From contig JACDOD010000013.1 of NCBI GenBank assembly GCA_017656265.1, forward strand, positions 19,650-83,649: 64,000 nt of DNA. Direction: 5' to 3'. Position 1 is the first letter of the stretch. Each line of letters begins with the position of its first letter. A program made the position numbers and the translations under genes. Source of the DNA: Bacillaceae bacterium. GTDB lineage: Bacteria > Bacillota > Bacilli > Bacillales > Alkalibacillaceae. Under the pieces are notes generated by a model. It made no database searches. It saw only the letters and a list, made by a program, of their open reading frames with translations, and was not told the origin of the DNA. This document shows, piece by piece, positions 35,238-46,185 of this stretch.

Positions 35238-35981
35238 ATGGAACGGATCAAATGCACGCTCCAGTACGATGGCACTTTTTTTGCCGGCTTTCAGGTGCAG
35301 CCGGATAAACGGACGGTTCAACAGGTCCTCGAAGAAGCCTTGAAAAAAATGCACAAAGGGAGCTTTGTACGGGTAACGCCCTCAGGACGCACCGATGCAG
35401 GTGTGCATGCTGTAGGGCAGGTGGTTCATTTTGATACGCCATTATCCATTCCCGAAAAAAACTGGCTAATGGCTTTTCAGTCGCTGCTCCCTGATGATGT
35501 GTTCGTGGATCGGGTGGAAAAAGTGGCAGATTCGTTTCATGCACGATTTGATGTAAAAGAAAAAGAGTACCGATATAAAATTTATACTGGAGAGAAGCCG
35601 GATATTTTCCGCAGGCATTACAGTTACCATGTTTCCCGTCCACTACATGTAGAAGCTATGAGCGAAGCATGCACCCATCTGATTGGAACACATGACTTTA
35701 CGTCCCTCAGCTCAGCAAAATCCACTGTCAAAGGGGATAAAATCCGTACAATATATGAAGCGGAACTGTATGAAGATGGGGATGAAGTCATCATCAGGAT
35801 AAAAGGAAGCGGGTTTTTATATAATATGGTAAGAATTATTGCCGGTACCCTGATCGAGGTGGGAACCGGAAAGCGGGAACCCGGTGATTTTAAGCATATT
35901 ATTGAAGGAAAGGACCGGTCATTAGCCGGGAAAACAGCGCCTCCACAGGGGCTTTATTTATGGAAGGTCAGCTATGACTGA
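35238..35981 (+). CDS. truA: tRNA pseudouridine(38-40) synthase TruA
   Basis: TruA (247 aa) converts uridines 38-40 in the tRNA anticodon stem to pseudouridine. The catalytic Asp is D53 in SGRTDAGVHA, and the C-terminal RIIAGTLIEVGTGKR region is present. ATG 35238 follows GGAGGTGAAAGG; the longer frame from 35175 is the end of ecfT read in another frame. In B. subtilis rplM follows directly; here the purine operon intervenes. Confidence 0.96.
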   Translation: MERIKCTLQYDGTFFAGFQVQPDKRTVQQVLEEALKKMHKGSFVRVTPSGRTDAGVHAVGQVVHFDTPLSIPEKNWLMAFQSLLPDDVFVDRVEKVADSFHARFDVKEKEYRYKIYTGEKPDIFRRHYSYHVSRPLHVEAMSEACTHLIGTHDFTSLSSAKSTVKGDKIRTIYEAELYEDGDEVIIRIKGSGFLYNMVRIIAGTLIEVGTGKREPGDFKHIIEGKDRSLAGKTAPPQGLYLWKVSYD

Positions 35982-35984
35982 ATA

Positions 35985-36029
35985 TTTTGCGAACATTAAT
36001 GTGGTTAATTATAGATAAAATTCGGTTTT
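35985..36029 (+). promoter_or_regulatory. Paired PurR boxes upstream of the purine operon
   Basis: TTTTGCGAACATT (35985-35997) matches the PurBox consensus AWWWCCGAACWWT at 11 of 13 positions. AAAATTCGGTTTT (36017-36029) matches its reverse complement at 12 of 13. They face each other with a 19-bp gap and end just before the -35 box, as expected for PurR control. The first box starts four bases after the truA stop. Confidence 0.7.
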
Positions 36030-36033
36030 TGGT

Positions 36034-36061
36034 TTGAAAAACAGCAAAAATGCGTTATAAT
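36034..36061 (+). promoter_or_regulatory. Sigma-A promoter of the purine operon
   Basis: TTGAAA (36034-36039) and a perfect TATAAT (36056-36061) are 16 bp apart. The -35 lies 4 bp downstream of the second PurR box. Confidence 0.85.
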
Positions 36062-36089
36062 ACTAATGCAAGCAAATAGTACGCGAATA

Positions 36090-36215
36090 CCCTCATATAA
36101 TTTTGGGAATATGGCCCAAGAGTCTCTACCCGGTTACCGTAAATAACCGGACTATGGGGGAGAAGTTGTCTGTATGAACCCGAAAATCGTTTTAGGGCTC
36201 CGTATGCCCTTTTTT
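36090..36215 (+). promoter_or_regulatory. Guanine-class purine riboswitch with terminator
   Basis: P1 pairs CCCTCATA (36090-36097) with TATGGGGG (36163-36170). Inside are the P2 stem TTGGG/CCCAA and the P3 stem CCGGTTA/TAACCGG around CCGTAAA. The discriminator base in GACTATG (36162) is C, which specifies guanine or hypoxanthine over adenine. The expression platform ends in AGGGC (36194-36198) with GCCCT (36206-36210) plus a T-run to 36215. High guanine should stop transcription before purE. Confidence 0.92.
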
Positions 36216-36220
36216 GGGAT

Positions 36221-36265
36221 GCAGATTACTTTCTCTTTCATTATGGGGGAAGGTAATCTGCTTTT
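36221..36265 (+). terminator. Second hairpin with T-run, between riboswitch and purE
   Basis: GCAGATTAC (36221-36229) pairs perfectly with GTAATCTGC (36253-36261), an inner TTC/GGA pairing is possible, and TTTT follows. It starts six bases after the riboswitch terminator. It may be a second terminator or an mRNA-stability stem ahead of purE. Confidence 0.6.
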
Positions 36266-36303
36266 GTATTTTTACCACGTGCAAAAAAAGGAGTGTCCAT
36301 GAC

Positions 36304-36789
36304 ATGAAACCATTAGTAGGTGTCATTATGGGAAGTACATCTGACTGGGAAACCATGAAACATACATGCGACATACTTGAAGAATTAAATATACCTTATG
36401 AAAAGAAAGTGGTATCGGCTCACCGTACGCCGGATTATATGTTTGAGTATGCAGAAAAGGCAAGGGAGCGGGGGCTGAAGGTGATTGTAGCTGGTGCCGG
36501 GGGTGCTGCTCATTTGCCTGGGATGGTAGCTTCCAAAACAACCCTTCCGGTAATCGGCGTTCCTGTTCAGTCCCGTACTCTTAATGGGCTTGATTCGCTG
36601 CTTTCCATCGTGCAAATGCCAGGTGGAGTGCCTGTAGCTACAGTAGCGATCGGCAGGGCAGGCGCGGTCAATGCCGGACTGTTAGCAGCTGAAATGCTTG
36701 GGGCATTTGATGATGAAATCCAGGATCGGTTAGAGAAACGACGTGAAGAACTTCGGAAAAAAGTAGAAGCAAGCAGTGAGGAGTTATAA
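36304..36789 (+). CDS. purE: N5-carboxyaminoimidazole ribonucleotide mutase
   Basis: PurE (161 aa) converts N5-CAIR to CAIR in IMP synthesis. The signatures [13 protein letters not shown] and VVSAHRTPD (substrate-site His) and the C-terminal Gly-rich [15 protein letters not shown] are present, which mark the class I bacterial enzyme. Start ATG 36304 is 11 nt after AAAGGAG; the open frame further upstream is riboswitch sequence. It overlaps the open frame, but not the start, of purK. Confidence 0.97.
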   Translation: MKPLVGVIMGSTSDWETMKHTCDILEELNIPYEKKVVSAHRTPDYMFEYAEKARERGLKVIVAGAGGAAHLPGMVASKTTLPVIGVPVQSRTLNGLDSLLSIVQMPGGVPVATVAIGRAGAVNAGLLAAEMLGAFDDEIQDRLEKRREELRKKVEASSEEL

Positions 36790-36790
36790 A

Positions 36791-37912
36791 ATGACAAAGA
36801 AAATTTTACCCGGACAAACGATTGGCATATTAGGCGGTGGACAGCTGGGCCGAATGATGGCCATTGCCGCAAAGGAAATGGGCTATCGGATTGCTGTGAT
36901 GGAGCCCAAAAAAGACTCCCCGACAGCCCAGGTGGCTGATATTGAAATTGTGGCACCCTATGATGACCTCGATGGAGCGAAAAAGCTGGCTGAACATAGT
37001 GATGTCATAACCTATGAATTTGAAAATGTTGATTATGACGTGCTGAACTGGCTGGAGGAACATGCGTACCTCCCCCAGGGAAGCGAGTTGATCCGCATCA
37101 CCCAGGATCGAGCCAATGAAAAGGCAGCCATTGAAAAAAGCGGAGGCCAGGTAGCCCCATATCGTCTTGTTTCCAGCATTGAAGAGCTTGATCAGGCAGT
37201 AGCAGAAATCGGCATTCCCTGTGTTTTGAAAACCCGCCGGGGCGGTTATGACGGTAAGGGCCAGGTTATGATTAAAGGAAAAGAAAATATAGAAGAGGCT
37301 AAAACATTATTAGACCAGGGACTATGTATACTAGAGAAATTTGTGGATTTTGATAAGGAGATTTCGGTTATTGTGTCCAGAAGTGTGAATGGGGAGACCC
37401 GGACATTTCCGGTTGCTGAAAACATCCATGTCGATCATATTTTGCACGAGTCCATCGTGCCAGCGAGAATGTCAAAAGAGGTTGCCGCAAAGGCTGAACA
37501 GGCTGCGGTTGATCTGGCTCAATCCATCGGTATGGTCGGCACGCTGGCTGTGGAAATGTTTTTAACAAAAGATGGGGAAATTTTTATCAATGAACTGGCA
37601 CCAAGACCCCATAATTCCGGCCACTATACCATTGATACCTGTGAGACATCCCAGTTTCAGCAGCATGTGAGAGCAGTTTGCGGATGGCCGCTGGGTAAGA
37701 CGGACCTATTAAAGCCTGTAGTAATGGTCAACATATTAGGGGAACATTTAGATAAGGCAACTGAAAAAATCGATGAATATCAGGACAGCAAGCTTCACCT
37801 CTATGGCAAAGATGAAGCAAAACCAAAACGAAAAATGGGGCATCTCAATGTACTGGCAGACAGTACAGAAGCGGCCCTTAAAAAAATAGATGCACTTGGA
37901 ATCTGGAAATAA
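36791..37912 (+). CDS. purK: N5-carboxyaminoimidazole ribonucleotide synthase
   Basis: PurK (373 aa) uses ATP and bicarbonate to carboxylate AIR to N5-CAIR, the substrate of PurE. It is an ATP-grasp protein: the N-terminal GILGGGQLGRMMAIAA, the central RRGGYDGKGQ ATP lid and the C-terminal INELAPRPHNSGHYTID metal site are visible. GAGGAG lies 7 nt before the ATG inside the end of purE. The start is one base after the purE stop codon. Confidence 0.97.
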   Translation: MTKKILPGQTIGILGGGQLGRMMAIAAKEMGYRIAVMEPKKDSPTAQVADIEIVAPYDDLDGAKKLAEHSDVITYEFENVDYDVLNWLEEHAYLPQGSELIRITQDRANEKAAIEKSGGQVAPYRLVSSIEELDQAVAEIGIPCVLKTRRGGYDGKGQVMIKGKENIEEAKTLLDQGLCILEKFVDFDKEISVIVSRSVNGETRTFPVAENIHVDHILHESIVPARMSKEVAAKAEQAAVDLAQSIGMVGTLAVEMFLTKDGEIFINELAPRPHNSGHYTIDTCETSQFQQHVRAVCGWPLGKTDLLKPVVMVNILGEHLDKATEKIDEYQDSKLHLYGKDEAKPKRKMGHLNVLADSTEAALKKIDALGIWK

Positions 37913-37939
37913 TTCAAGAGACTGTTAGGAGGAAAGCAC

Positions 37940-39232
37940 ATGATTGAACGCTATACACGACCAGAGATGAAAGAAATCTGGGCAGAGGAAAATAGATTTA
38001 AAGCATGGATGGAAGTGGAGATTCTTGCCTGTGAGGCATGGGCAGAACTGGGAGAAATTCCGAAAGAAGATGTAGCCAAAATTCGTGAGAACGCATCCTT
38101 TGATGTCAACCGCATTCATGAAATTGAACAACAGACTCGTCATGATGTGGTGGCCTTTACCCGTGCGGTATCCGAAACCCTCGGGGAAGAGCGGAAATGG
38201 GTTCACTATGGACTGACTTCAACCGATGTGGTGGACACCGCCCTATCCTATCTGATTAAACAGGCCAACGATATCATCCGAAAAGACCTGGAAAACTTTG
38301 TGGAGATCTTAAGAGAAAAGGCAATAGAACATAAATACACGGTTATGATGGGACGTACCCACGGTGTCCATGCGGAGCCGACTACTTTTGGGTTAAAGCT
38401 CTTACTGTGGTATGCGGAAATGAAGCGGAATCTGGAGCGCTTCAATCGGGCAGCTGAAGAAATTGAAGTAGGAAAAATTTCTGGAGCTGTTGGTACGTAT
38501 GCGAACATTGATCCATTTGTGGAAGAGTATGTGTGCAAAAAGCTCGGCTTGAAGCCGGCTTTGATTTCAACCCAGACGTTGCAGCGGGACAGGCATGCGA
38601 ACTATATGTCAACGCTGGCCCTGATTGCTACTTCCATTGAAAAGTTTGCGGTGGAAATTCGCGGCCTACAGAAGTCTGAAACACGGGAAGTAGAAGAATT
38701 TTTCGCGAAAGGTCAAAAGGGTTCATCCGCCATGCCTCATAAACGGAATCCGGTAGGTTCTGAAAACATGACTGGAATGGCCCGGGTAGTGAGAGGCCAC
38801 ATGCTGACAGCCTATGAAAATGTACCTCTCTGGCATGAAAGGGATATTTCCCATTCATCAGCTGAGCGGATCATTATTCCAGATGCCACTACAGCACTCA
38901 ATTATATGCTGAACCGCTTCGGTAATATCGTCAAGAACTTAACGGTATTCCCGGAAAATATGAAACGCAACATGGAAGGCACCTTTGGCTTAATTTACTC
39001 CCAGCGGGTGCTGCTTGCTTTAATTGATAAAGGCCTGACCCGTGAAGAGGCTTATGACACTGTACAGCCATTAGCGATGAAAGCCTGGGAAACGCAGGTT
39101 CCATTTAAAGAGCTTGTTGAGCAGGAAGACAAAATTACCTCTCAGCTTTCACAGGAAGAAATTGATGATTGCTTTAACTACGAGTATCACCTGAAAAATG
39201 TTGATCGTATTTTTGCCCGATTTGGCTTATAA
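37940..39232 (+). CDS. purB: Adenylosuccinate lyase
   Basis: PurB (430 aa) cleaves SAICAR to AICAR + fumarate in the pathway and adenylosuccinate to AMP + fumarate later. The fumarase/aspartase signature [11 protein letters not shown] and the catalytic-His regions (TSTDVVDT and [10 protein letters not shown]) are present. TTAGGAGG precedes the ATG. It produces AICAR, the nucleotide linked to the ZTP signal sensed downstream at folD. Confidence 0.97.
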   Translation: MIERYTRPEMKEIWAEENRFKAWMEVEILACEAWAELGEIPKEDVAKIRENASFDVNRIHEIEQQTRHDVVAFTRAVSETLGEERKWVHYGLTSTDVVDTALSYLIKQANDIIRKDLENFVEILREKAIEHKYTVMMGRTHGVHAEPTTFGLKLLLWYAEMKRNLERFNRAAEEIEVGKISGAVGTYANIDPFVEEYVCKKLGLKPALISTQTLQRDRHANYMSTLALIATSIEKFAVEIRGLQKSETREVEEFFAKGQKGSSAMPHKRNPVGSENMTGMARVVRGHMLTAYENVPLWHERDISHSSAERIIIPDATTALNYMLNRFGNIVKNLTVFPENMKRNMEGTFGLIYSQRVLLALIDKGLTREEAYDTVQPLAMKAWETQVPFKELVEQEDKITSQLSQEEIDDCFNYEYHLKNVDRIFARFGL

Positions 39233-39260
39233 AATTTTCGCTGGATATAGGGAGGCGCCT

Positions 39261-39983
39261 ATGAAAAAGGGAAACATGCTGTATGAAGGAAAGGCAAAAC
39301 GGATTTATGCAACAGATGAGGCGAACATCATCTGGATTGAGTACAAAGACGATGCCACCGCGTTTAACGGTGAAAAAAAGGATATCATCAAAGGGAAATC
39401 CCGTCTGAACAATGAGATTTCCTCCCTGCTGTTTACGAAAATGCATGAGGCCGGGATTACAAATCACTTTATCGAAAAGCTGTCGGAAACCGAACAGCTT
39501 GTGAAAAAAACGAAGATCATACCACTTGAAGTCGTGGTCCGCAATATAGCAGCCGGAAGCCTGGCCAAACGATTGGGCATGGAAGAAGGCATTCGATTAA
39601 AGAAAACCATCGTGGAATACTACTATAAAAACGATGATCTTGGTGATCCCCTCATTAATATGGATCATATTGATCTGCTGGAGCTGGCCAGTAAGGAACA
39701 GCTGAAGGAAATTCGGGATACAGCTCTTAAAGTCAACGAGGTTCTCACCAGTCATTTTGATCAGTGCAATGTGCGCTTAGTCGATTTTAAACTGGAATTC
39801 GGGCTGGACGAAAATGGAGAGATTTTGCTGGCTGATGAGATCTCTCCGGATACATGCCGCCTCTGGGATAAAACCACCAATCAAAAGTTTGATAAAGACG
39901 TGTTTAGAAGAAACCTTGGCAGCCTGACCGAGGCTTATGAGGAAATTTTGAAACGTTTAAAGGGGGAAACCGATCATGTATAA
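39261..39983 (+). CDS. purC: SAICAR synthetase
   Basis: PurC (240 aa) joins CAIR with aspartate using ATP. LYEGKAKRIYATDE at the N-terminus is the phosphate-binding region. VVRNIAAGSLAKRLGMEEG and LADEISPDTCRLWD are the two family signatures. ATG 39261 follows GGGAGGCG; the open frame upstream lies in the purB end. It overlaps purS by 8 nt. Confidence 0.97.
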   Translation: MKKGNMLYEGKAKRIYATDEANIIWIEYKDDATAFNGEKKDIIKGKSRLNNEISSLLFTKMHEAGITNHFIEKLSETEQLVKKTKIIPLEVVVRNIAAGSLAKRLGMEEGIRLKKTIVEYYYKNDDLGDPLINMDHIDLLELASKEQLKEIRDTALKVNEVLTSHFDQCNVRLVDFKLEFGLDENGEILLADEISPDTCRLWDKTTNQKFDKDVFRRNLGSLTEAYEEILKRLKGETDHV

Positions 39984-40227
39984 AGTAAAAGTATATGTCA
40001 CGTTAAAAGCAGGCGTTCTTGATCCGCAGGGAAAGGCGGTAAAAGGTGCCCTTCATAGCATGGACTATAAGGAAGTTCAGGATGTTACCATCGGTAAATA
40101 TATGGAACTCATGATTGAAAAAACAGAGGATATTGAACAGAAAGTAGAAGAAATGTGCCACCGTCTGCTGGCGAACCCTGTCATCGAAGACTACCGTTAT
40201 GAAATTGAGGAGGTTGTCCCCCAGTGA
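39976..40227 (+). CDS. purS: FGAM synthase subunit PurS
   Basis: PurS (83 aa) is the small structural subunit of the three-part FGAM synthase PurS-PurL-PurQ and helps channel ammonia. [30 protein letters not shown] is the signature. It overlaps purC by 8 nt and purQ by 4 nt. The presence of purS fits the short PurL found two genes on. Confidence 0.97.
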   Translation: MYKVKVYVTLKAGVLDPQGKAVKGALHSMDYKEVQDVTIGKYMELMIEKTEDIEQKVEEMCHRLLANPVIEDYRYEIEEVVPQ

Positions 40228-40910
40228 AATACGCCGTGATTGTTTTTCCAGGATCCAACTGTGATGTGGATATGTACCACGCTATCAAAGATGCGTTAGG
40301 GGAAGAGGTTGAATATGTCTCCCATACGGAAGAAGATCTTTCTGAATACGATGGAATTTTGCTTCCAGGGGGCTTTTCATACGGTGATTATCTTCGTTCT
40401 GGTGCCATCGCACGATTTGCCGATGCGATGTCTGGCGTCATGAAGGCAGCTGAAGAAGGAAAACCGATACTGGGAGTCTGTAATGGATTCCAGGTACTCC
40501 TTGAATCCGGGCTGCTTCCAGGGGCGATGAAGAGAAACCGGGATCTGAAATTTATTTGCCGACCGGTGGAATTAAAAGTAGAAAACAACGAAACCATGTT
40601 TACGAGTGAATATGAAAAAGGTGAAGTCATCACGATACCAATCGCTCATGGCGAAGGAAACTACGAATGTGATGATGAGACCTTGAAAAAGCTTGAAGAT
40701 AACAACCAGATTGTATTTCGCTATCACGGAGAAAATCCAAACGGTTCCAAAGGTGATATTGCCGGCATCATCAATGAAAGAGGAAATGTGCTTGGCATGA
40801 TGCCTCACCCGGAGCGGGCTGTTGATGAAATCCTGGGCAATACAGATGGATTAAAACTGTTTCAATCGATTTTGAAAAATTGGAGGGAATCACATGTCTA
40901 CACGTCTTGA
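40224..40910 (+). CDS. purQ: FGAM synthase subunit PurQ, glutaminase
   Basis: PurQ (228 aa) is a class I glutamine amidotransferase that feeds ammonia to PurL. The nucleophile Cys is in [11 protein letters not shown], and the His-Glu pair is in MMPHPERA. The start is GTG, overlapping the purS stop by 4 nt (GTGA), with GAGGAGGTT upstream. The end overlaps purL by 17 nt. Confidence 0.97.
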   Translation: MKYAVIVFPGSNCDVDMYHAIKDALGEEVEYVSHTEEDLSEYDGILLPGGFSYGDYLRSGAIARFADAMSGVMKAAEEGKPILGVCNGFQVLLESGLLPGAMKRNRDLKFICRPVELKVENNETMFTSEYEKGEVITIPIAHGEGNYECDDETLKKLEDNNQIVFRYHGENPNGSKGDIAGIINERGNVLGMMPHPERAVDEILGNTDGLKLFQSILKNWRESHVYTS

Positions 40911-43125
40911 ACCCACTGCTGAACAGATCAAAGAAGAAAAAATTTACCGTGAAATGGGACTCCGGGACGATGAATATGAGCGGGCTGTAAACATGCTGGG
41001 ACGCCTTCCGAATTACACGGAAACGGGACTGTTTTCGGTTATGTGGTCTGAGCACTGCAGCTATAAAACATCCAAGCCTGTGTTGAAAAAGTTCCCTACA
41101 AAAGGAAAGCACGTGCTGCAAGGTCCCGGTGAGGGAGCCGGTATTGTAGATATTGGCGATGGACAGGCCGTTGTATTTAAAATTGAAAGCCATAACCACC
41201 CATCAGCGATTGAGCCGTATCAGGGAGCTGCAACAGGTGTGGGAGGAATCATCCGTGATGTTTTCTCCATGGGTGCTCGTCCAATCGCCCTGTTAAATTC
41301 CCTCCGTTTTGGGGAGCTGGACAACCCGCGGGTAAAATATTTGTTTGAAGAAGTGGTAGCGGGGATTGCCGGATATGGAAACTGTATTGGGATTCCAACT
41401 GTCGGCGGTGAAGTTCAGTTTGATGATTCCTATAAAGGAAACCCCCTCGTCAATGCGATGTGCGTGGGTATCATTGATCATGATGACATTCAGAAAGGTC
41501 AGGCGAAAGGGATCGGTAACACGGTTATGTATGTGGGAGCAGCGACCGGACGGGACGGCATTCATGGCGCAACCTTTGCTTCAGAGGAATTGACTGATGA
41601 ATCAGAAGAAGATCGTCCGGCAGTACAGGTGGGGGATCCATTTATGGAGAAACTCCTGCTGGAAGCCTGCCTGGAACTGGTGAAATCCGATGCCCTTGTA
41701 GGGATTCAGGATATGGGAGCTGCCGGGCTGACATCCTCATCCAGTGAAATGGCAAGTAAAGCTGGAACAGGAATTGAGATGAATCTGGATGAAGTCCCAC
41801 AGCGCGAATTGAACATGACCCCTTATGAAATGATGCTGTCAGAATCACAGGAACGGATGCTGATCGTTGTGAAAAAGGGCCGCGAGCAGGAAGTGATTGA
41901 CCTGTTTGAACGCTATGGGCTTGAAGCAAAAGCGATCGGTAAAGTGACCGACGACAAACGGCTGCGTTTATACCATAAAGGAGAAGTGGTTGCCGATGTG
42001 CCGGTAGACGCACTGGCAGAAGATGTACCGGTTCGACACATGCCATCAGCAGAACCTGAATTTTTCAAAGAAATGCATGCGATGGAACCTAAGATTCCAG
42101 AAGTAAAAGACCTTCAAGAGACTCTGGTAAAATTGCTGAAACAGCCAACCATTGCCAGCAAGAAGTGGGTATATGACCAGTATGACTATATGGTTCGTAC
42201 CAATACCGTTGTGCCTCCAGGTTCAGATGCTGCTGTACTTCGTATTCGCGGTACGGAAAAGGCTCTGGCGATGACAACGGACTGTAATTCAAGATATTTA
42301 TATTTAGACCCAGAAACCGGAGGTAAAATTGCCGTTGCAGAAGCTGCCCGTAACATCGTTGCATCTGGTGGAGAACCATTAGCCATTACTGACTGTCTGA
42401 ATTTCGGAAATCCGGAAAAACCAGAAATTTTCTGGCAGCTGGATCAAGCGACATCCGGTATGAGTGAAGCCTGTCAGGCACTTGAGGCTCCGGTAATCAG
42501 CGGAAATGTATCCTTATATAACGAAACGAATGGAACTGCTGTATTCCCAACTCCTGTAGTTGGGATGGTTGGGCTGATCCATCATGTTGACCATATTACG
42601 ACACAATACTTCAAACAAAAGGGAGACCTGATTTATGTCATCGGGGAAACTTATCCTGAATTCGGCGGAAGTGAATTGCAAAAATTAGTAGAAGGCAACT
42701 ATTCAGGTAAGGCACCGGCTATTGACTTGAATGTGGAAGAAAAGCGCCAGAAGCAGCTTCTCGAAGCCATTCAAAAGGGGCTTGTGGCATCTGCCCATGA
42801 CCTGGCAGAGGGTGGTCTTGCTGTTGCCCTGGCGGAAAGCTTAATGGATGAATCCGGACTTGGTGCTGAAGTCACTGTAGATGGCGAAGCAGTTACGGCG
42901 TTATTCAGTGAGACCCAGTCCCGCTTTATCGTTACGGTTCCTGAAAACCAAAAAGCAGCGTTTGAACAAATCGTTGATGATGCAAAACAAATTGGAACCG
43001 TGACCGATGATTCCAGACTTGTGATTCGCCATTCAGACCAGGAACTTCTCATTCAGGCAGACGTAAAAGATTTAGCCGATGCCTGGAAAGGAGCAATCCC
43101 ATGTTTGCTGAAATCAAAGGCTTAA
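40894..43125 (+). CDS. purL: FGAM synthase subunit PurL (small type)
   Basis: PurL (743 aa) performs the ATP-dependent amidation of FGAR to FGAM. At this length it lacks its own glutaminase domain and needs PurQ and PurS, unlike the roughly 1300-aa enteric enzyme. The N-terminal block [18 protein letters not shown], the [23 protein letters not shown] nucleotide/metal site and the internal repeat ([20 protein letters not shown]) are present. GGAGGGAA precedes the ATG, inside purQ. Confidence 0.98.
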   Translation: MSTRLEPTAEQIKEEKIYREMGLRDDEYERAVNMLGRLPNYTETGLFSVMWSEHCSYKTSKPVLKKFPTKGKHVLQGPGEGAGIVDIGDGQAVVFKIESHNHPSAIEPYQGAATGVGGIIRDVFSMGARPIALLNSLRFGELDNPRVKYLFEEVVAGIAGYGNCIGIPTVGGEVQFDDSYKGNPLVNAMCVGIIDHDDIQKGQAKGIGNTVMYVGAATGRDGIHGATFASEELTDESEEDRPAVQVGDPFMEKLLLEACLELVKSDALVGIQDMGAAGLTSSSSEMASKAGTGIEMNLDEVPQRELNMTPYEMMLSESQERMLIVVKKGREQEVIDLFERYGLEAKAIGKVTDDKRLRLYHKGEVVADVPVDALAEDVPVRHMPSAEPEFFKEMHAMEPKIPEVKDLQETLVKLLKQPTIASKKWVYDQYDYMVRTNTVVPPGSDAAVLRIRGTEKALAMTTDCNSRYLYLDPETGGKIAVAEAARNIVASGGEPLAITDCLNFGNPEKPEIFWQLDQATSGMSEACQALEAPVISGNVSLYNETNGTAVFPTPVVGMVGLIHHVDHITTQYFKQKGDLIYVIGETYPEFGGSELQKLVEGNYSGKAPAIDLNVEEKRQKQLLEAIQKGLVASAHDLAEGGLAVALAESLMDESGLGAEVTVDGEAVTALFSETQSRFIVTVPENQKAAFEQIVDDAKQIGTVTDDSRLVIRHSDQELLIQADVKDLADAWKGAIPCLLKSKA

Positions 43126-44540
43126 ATGAAGAGTGCGGCATCTTTGGTGTGTATGGGCATCCGGATGCTGCCCAAGTAACCTATTATGGTCTCCATAGCC
43201 TGCAGCACAGAGGACAGGAAGGTGCAGGAATCGTTGTTTCCGATGGAAATCAGCTGACCATCCGAAAAGACCTCGGCCTTGTAACCGAGGTGTTTAAGGA
43301 AGGAGACCTGAACAGTCTCGAGGGAAATGCTTCCATTGGTCACGTGCGCTATTCAACATCAGGAGGCGGAGGTTATGAAAATGTTCAGCCTCTATTATTC
43401 CGTTCTCAGAATGGCTCCATGGCATTAGCCCATAACGGAAACCTGGTGAATGCAAATGCGTTGAAACATCAGCTGGAAGTAGGCGGGAGCATTTTCCAGA
43501 CGACTTCAGATACGGAAGTGCTGGCTCACTTAATCAGGAGAAGCGGCTATATCACCTTTGAAGAACGGGTTAAAAACGCCCTTTCCATGCTGAAAGGCGC
43601 CTATGCGTTTCTTGTCATGACGGAAAATCAATTAATGGCTGCCCTGGACCCGCTGGGCATGCGTCCGTTATCCCTCGGGAAAATGGACGGGGCATGGGTC
43701 ATCGCATCAGAAACCTGTGCTTTTGATGTGGTAGGCGCTGAATATGTTCGGGAAATTGAACCCGGGGAGCTTGTCATCATCGATAAAGACGGGCTTCGTT
43801 CTGTGTCATTCAGCTCTCCAATGGAGCGGGCGATTTGTACGATGGAATATGTTTATTTTGCCCGTCCGGACAGTAATGTTGATCAGATTAACATTCATGG
43901 GGCCCGCAAACGTCTTGGCAAGCAACTGGCTAAAGAAGCCTATGTAGATGCAGACGTGGTAACAGGTGTTCCCGATTCCAGCATTTCGGCTGCCATCGGT
44001 TTTGCCGAAGAGGCAGGCATTCCCTATGAGCTGGGTCTCATTAAAAACCGATACGTAGGCCGTACCTTTATTCAGCCTTCCCAGGAGATGCGGGAGAAGG
44101 GCGTGAAGATGAAGCTCTCACCTGTTCGGGGCATCGTGGAAGGAAAGCGTGTCGTAATGGTGGATGATTCCATTGTACGGGGAACCACATCACGCCGGAT
44201 TGTCCGAATGCTCAGGGAAGCGGGGGCGAAAGAAGTCCATGTCCGAATCAGCTCACCGCCGATTACGAGCCCTTGTTACTATGGCATTGATACCTCAACA
44301 TCCGCAGAACTGATCGCAGCTAACCATTCTGTTGAGGAAATCAGGGAAATGATCGGCGCCGATTCCTTATCCTATTTATCCGTAGAGGGCATGCTGGAGG
44401 CTATTGGCCGCCCGAATACAGCGAAAAACTGCGGACAATGTCTGGCATGCTTTACAGGGAATTACCCGACTGAAATTTACGATGATACCGTATTGCCCCA
44501 TGAAAAGGTTGCGATTACCCAGGGGAAAAGTTCGAAATAA
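43101..44540 (+). CDS. purF: Amidophosphoribosyltransferase
   Basis: PurF (479 aa) makes phosphoribosylamine from PRPP and glutamine, the first and committed step. An 11-residue propeptide ([11 protein letters not shown]) precedes the catalytic C12, which becomes the N-terminus after self-cleavage, as in B. subtilis. The PRPP loop [13 protein letters not shown] is present. Cysteines near the C-terminus (NCGQCLACF) fit the Fe-S cluster of the Bacillus enzyme, a site of oxygen sensitivity. It overlaps purL by 25 nt. Confidence 0.98.
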   Translation: MFAEIKGLNEECGIFGVYGHPDAAQVTYYGLHSLQHRGQEGAGIVVSDGNQLTIRKDLGLVTEVFKEGDLNSLEGNASIGHVRYSTSGGGGYENVQPLLFRSQNGSMALAHNGNLVNANALKHQLEVGGSIFQTTSDTEVLAHLIRRSGYITFEERVKNALSMLKGAYAFLVMTENQLMAALDPLGMRPLSLGKMDGAWVIASETCAFDVVGAEYVREIEPGELVIIDKDGLRSVSFSSPMERAICTMEYVYFARPDSNVDQINIHGARKRLGKQLAKEAYVDADVVTGVPDSSISAAIGFAEEAGIPYELGLIKNRYVGRTFIQPSQEMREKGVKMKLSPVRGIVEGKRVVMVDDSIVRGTTSRRIVRMLREAGAKEVHVRISSPPITSPCYYGIDTSTSAELIAANHSVEEIREMIGADSLSYLSVEGMLEAIGRPNTAKNCGQCLACFTGNYPTEIYDDTVLPHEKVAITQGKSSK

Positions 44541-44554
44541 GGAGAGATTCAGAC

Positions 44555-45595
44555 ATGTCAAAAGCATATAAGCAAGCGGGGGTCGATCTCGAGGCCGGAT
44601 ATGAATCGGTGAAGCGGATTCGTAAACATGTACAGAAAACCATCAGGCCAGAAGTCATTGGTTCGGTGGGCGGTTTTGGCGGGATGTTTGATATTTCACA
44701 GCTCGGCATGAAGGAACCGGTGCTTGTTTCCGGAACCGATGGGGTTGGAACGAAGCTGATGCTGGCTTTTCAGATAGATAAACATGACACCATCGGCATT
44801 GATGCGGTTGCCATGTGTGTGAACGATATTGTGGTACAGGGTGCACAGCCCCTCTTTTTCCTTGATTATATTGCGTGCGGAAAGTCTGTCCCTGAAAAAA
44901 TTGAACAGATTGTCAAAGGGATTGCCGATGGATGTGAACAGGCAGGCTGTTCATTAATTGGGGGAGAAACGGCAGAAATGCCAGGGATGTATGACACGGA
45001 TGAATATGATATTGCTGGATTTGCAGTGGGAGCCGTTGAAAAATCCGCCATCATCACTGGGGAAAAGATCGAAGAAGGTGACGTATTAATCGGTCTTGCC
45101 TCAAATGGTATCCACAGCAACGGCTATTCACTCGTAAGGAAAGTTTTGCTTCATGACAACAAGCTGGACCTGAACGAACACTACGAAGAGTTTGGGAAGA
45201 CACTGGGGGAAGAATTGCTTGTACCGACAAGAATTTATGCAGCTCCGATTATGGAAGTGCTAAAGCAATATGAGATTAAAGGGATGGCCCATATTACCGG
45301 AGGCGGATTTATTGAAAATATTCCGCGTATGCTTCCGGACGGATTAGGAGCACAAATCGAAAAAGGTACCTGGACCATTCCGCCGATTTTCCACTTGATT
45401 CAGGAAAAAGGCCAGTTATCTGAGGATGAGATGTACAGTGTCTTTAACATGGGGGTTGGCTTCGTACTGGCTGTAAACGAAAAAGATGCGGATCATATCG
45501 TGAATGTGCTGAATGATACGGGAGAAACAGCACAGATCATTGGGAAAGTCACAGGCACATCCGGGGTTCAGTTTTTCGGAGGTCCATCATCATGA
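44555..45595 (+). CDS. purM: AIR synthetase (FGAM cyclo-ligase)
   Basis: PurM (346 aa) closes the imidazole ring of AIR using [17 protein letters not shown], the ATP-site region [12 protein letters not shown] and the [17 protein letters not shown] block are diagnostic. AAGGAGAG precedes the ATG. Its last four bases overlap the purN start (ATGA). Confidence 0.98.
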   Translation: MSKAYKQAGVDLEAGYESVKRIRKHVQKTIRPEVIGSVGGFGGMFDISQLGMKEPVLVSGTDGVGTKLMLAFQIDKHDTIGIDAVAMCVNDIVVQGAQPLFFLDYIACGKSVPEKIEQIVKGIADGCEQAGCSLIGGETAEMPGMYDTDEYDIAGFAVGAVEKSAIITGEKIEEGDVLIGLASNGIHSNGYSLVRKVLLHDNKLDLNEHYEEFGKTLGEELLVPTRIYAAPIMEVLKQYEIKGMAHITGGGFIENIPRMLPDGLGAQIEKGTWTIPPIFHLIQEKGQLSEDEMYSVFNMGVGFVLAVNEKDADHIVNVLNDTGETAQIIGKVTGTSGVQFFGGPSS

Positions 45596-46167
45596 AAAAA
45601 ATAGCGGTTTTTGCATCGGGAAGCGGGACAAATTTTCAGGCCCTTTTAGAGGCCTCCAGAAAGGATCAATCTAAATTTGAAGTGGCTCTGATGGTATGTG
45701 ACAAGCCTAGAGCTAAAGTGATCGAACGGGCAGAAAAAACCGGGGTCCCGGCTTTTGTATTTAACCCAAAGGAATATGACAGCAAAAATGCTTTTGAAAA
45801 AGAAATTTTAAAGAGACTGGAGCAGGATCAAATTGAATTTATTGCCCTTGCCGGCTACATGCGCCTCATTGGTGAAACACTGCTCAGAGCCTTTGAGGGC
45901 AGGATTGTGAACATTCACCCTTCCCTGCTTCCAGCTTTTCCGGGGAAAGATGCCATCGGACAGGCATTTGATAAAAAGGTCAAAATTACAGGGGTTACCA
46001 TCCATTATGTGGACGAAGGAATGGATACAGGTCCGATTATCGATCAGGAAGCGGTTCGGGTCGAGGAAACAGACACAAGGGATTCCCTGCAGGGAAAAAT
46101 TCAGCAGATTGAACACCAGCTATATCCCCGGGTATTAAACGAGATACTTTCCGATAAAGACGAATGA
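45592..46167 (+). CDS. purN: GAR transformylase, 10-formyl-THF dependent
   Basis: PurN (191 aa) transfers a formyl group from 10-formyl-THF to GAR. The N-terminal phosphate loop [10 protein letters not shown] and the catalytic stretch [15 protein letters not shown] (Asn and His, then Asp downstream in [10 protein letters not shown]) are present. It consumes a folate that FolD, encoded downstream, helps supply. No ATP-dependent PurT is in this window. Confidence 0.97.
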   Translation: MKKIAVFASGSGTNFQALLEASRKDQSKFEVALMVCDKPRAKVIERAEKTGVPAFVFNPKEYDSKNAFEKEILKRLEQDQIEFIALAGYMRLIGETLLRAFEGRIVNIHPSLLPAFPGKDAIGQAFDKKVKITGVTIHYVDEGMDTGPIIDQEAVRVEETDTRDSLQGKIQQIEHQLYPRVLNEILSDKDE

Positions 46168-46185
46168 CTAAAGGAGCGGGTTTAA

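Noticed and set aside
36214..36303. Open frame upstream of the purE start
   Set aside because: It runs through the second hairpin of the leader; the conserved PurE N-terminus begins at ATG 36304.
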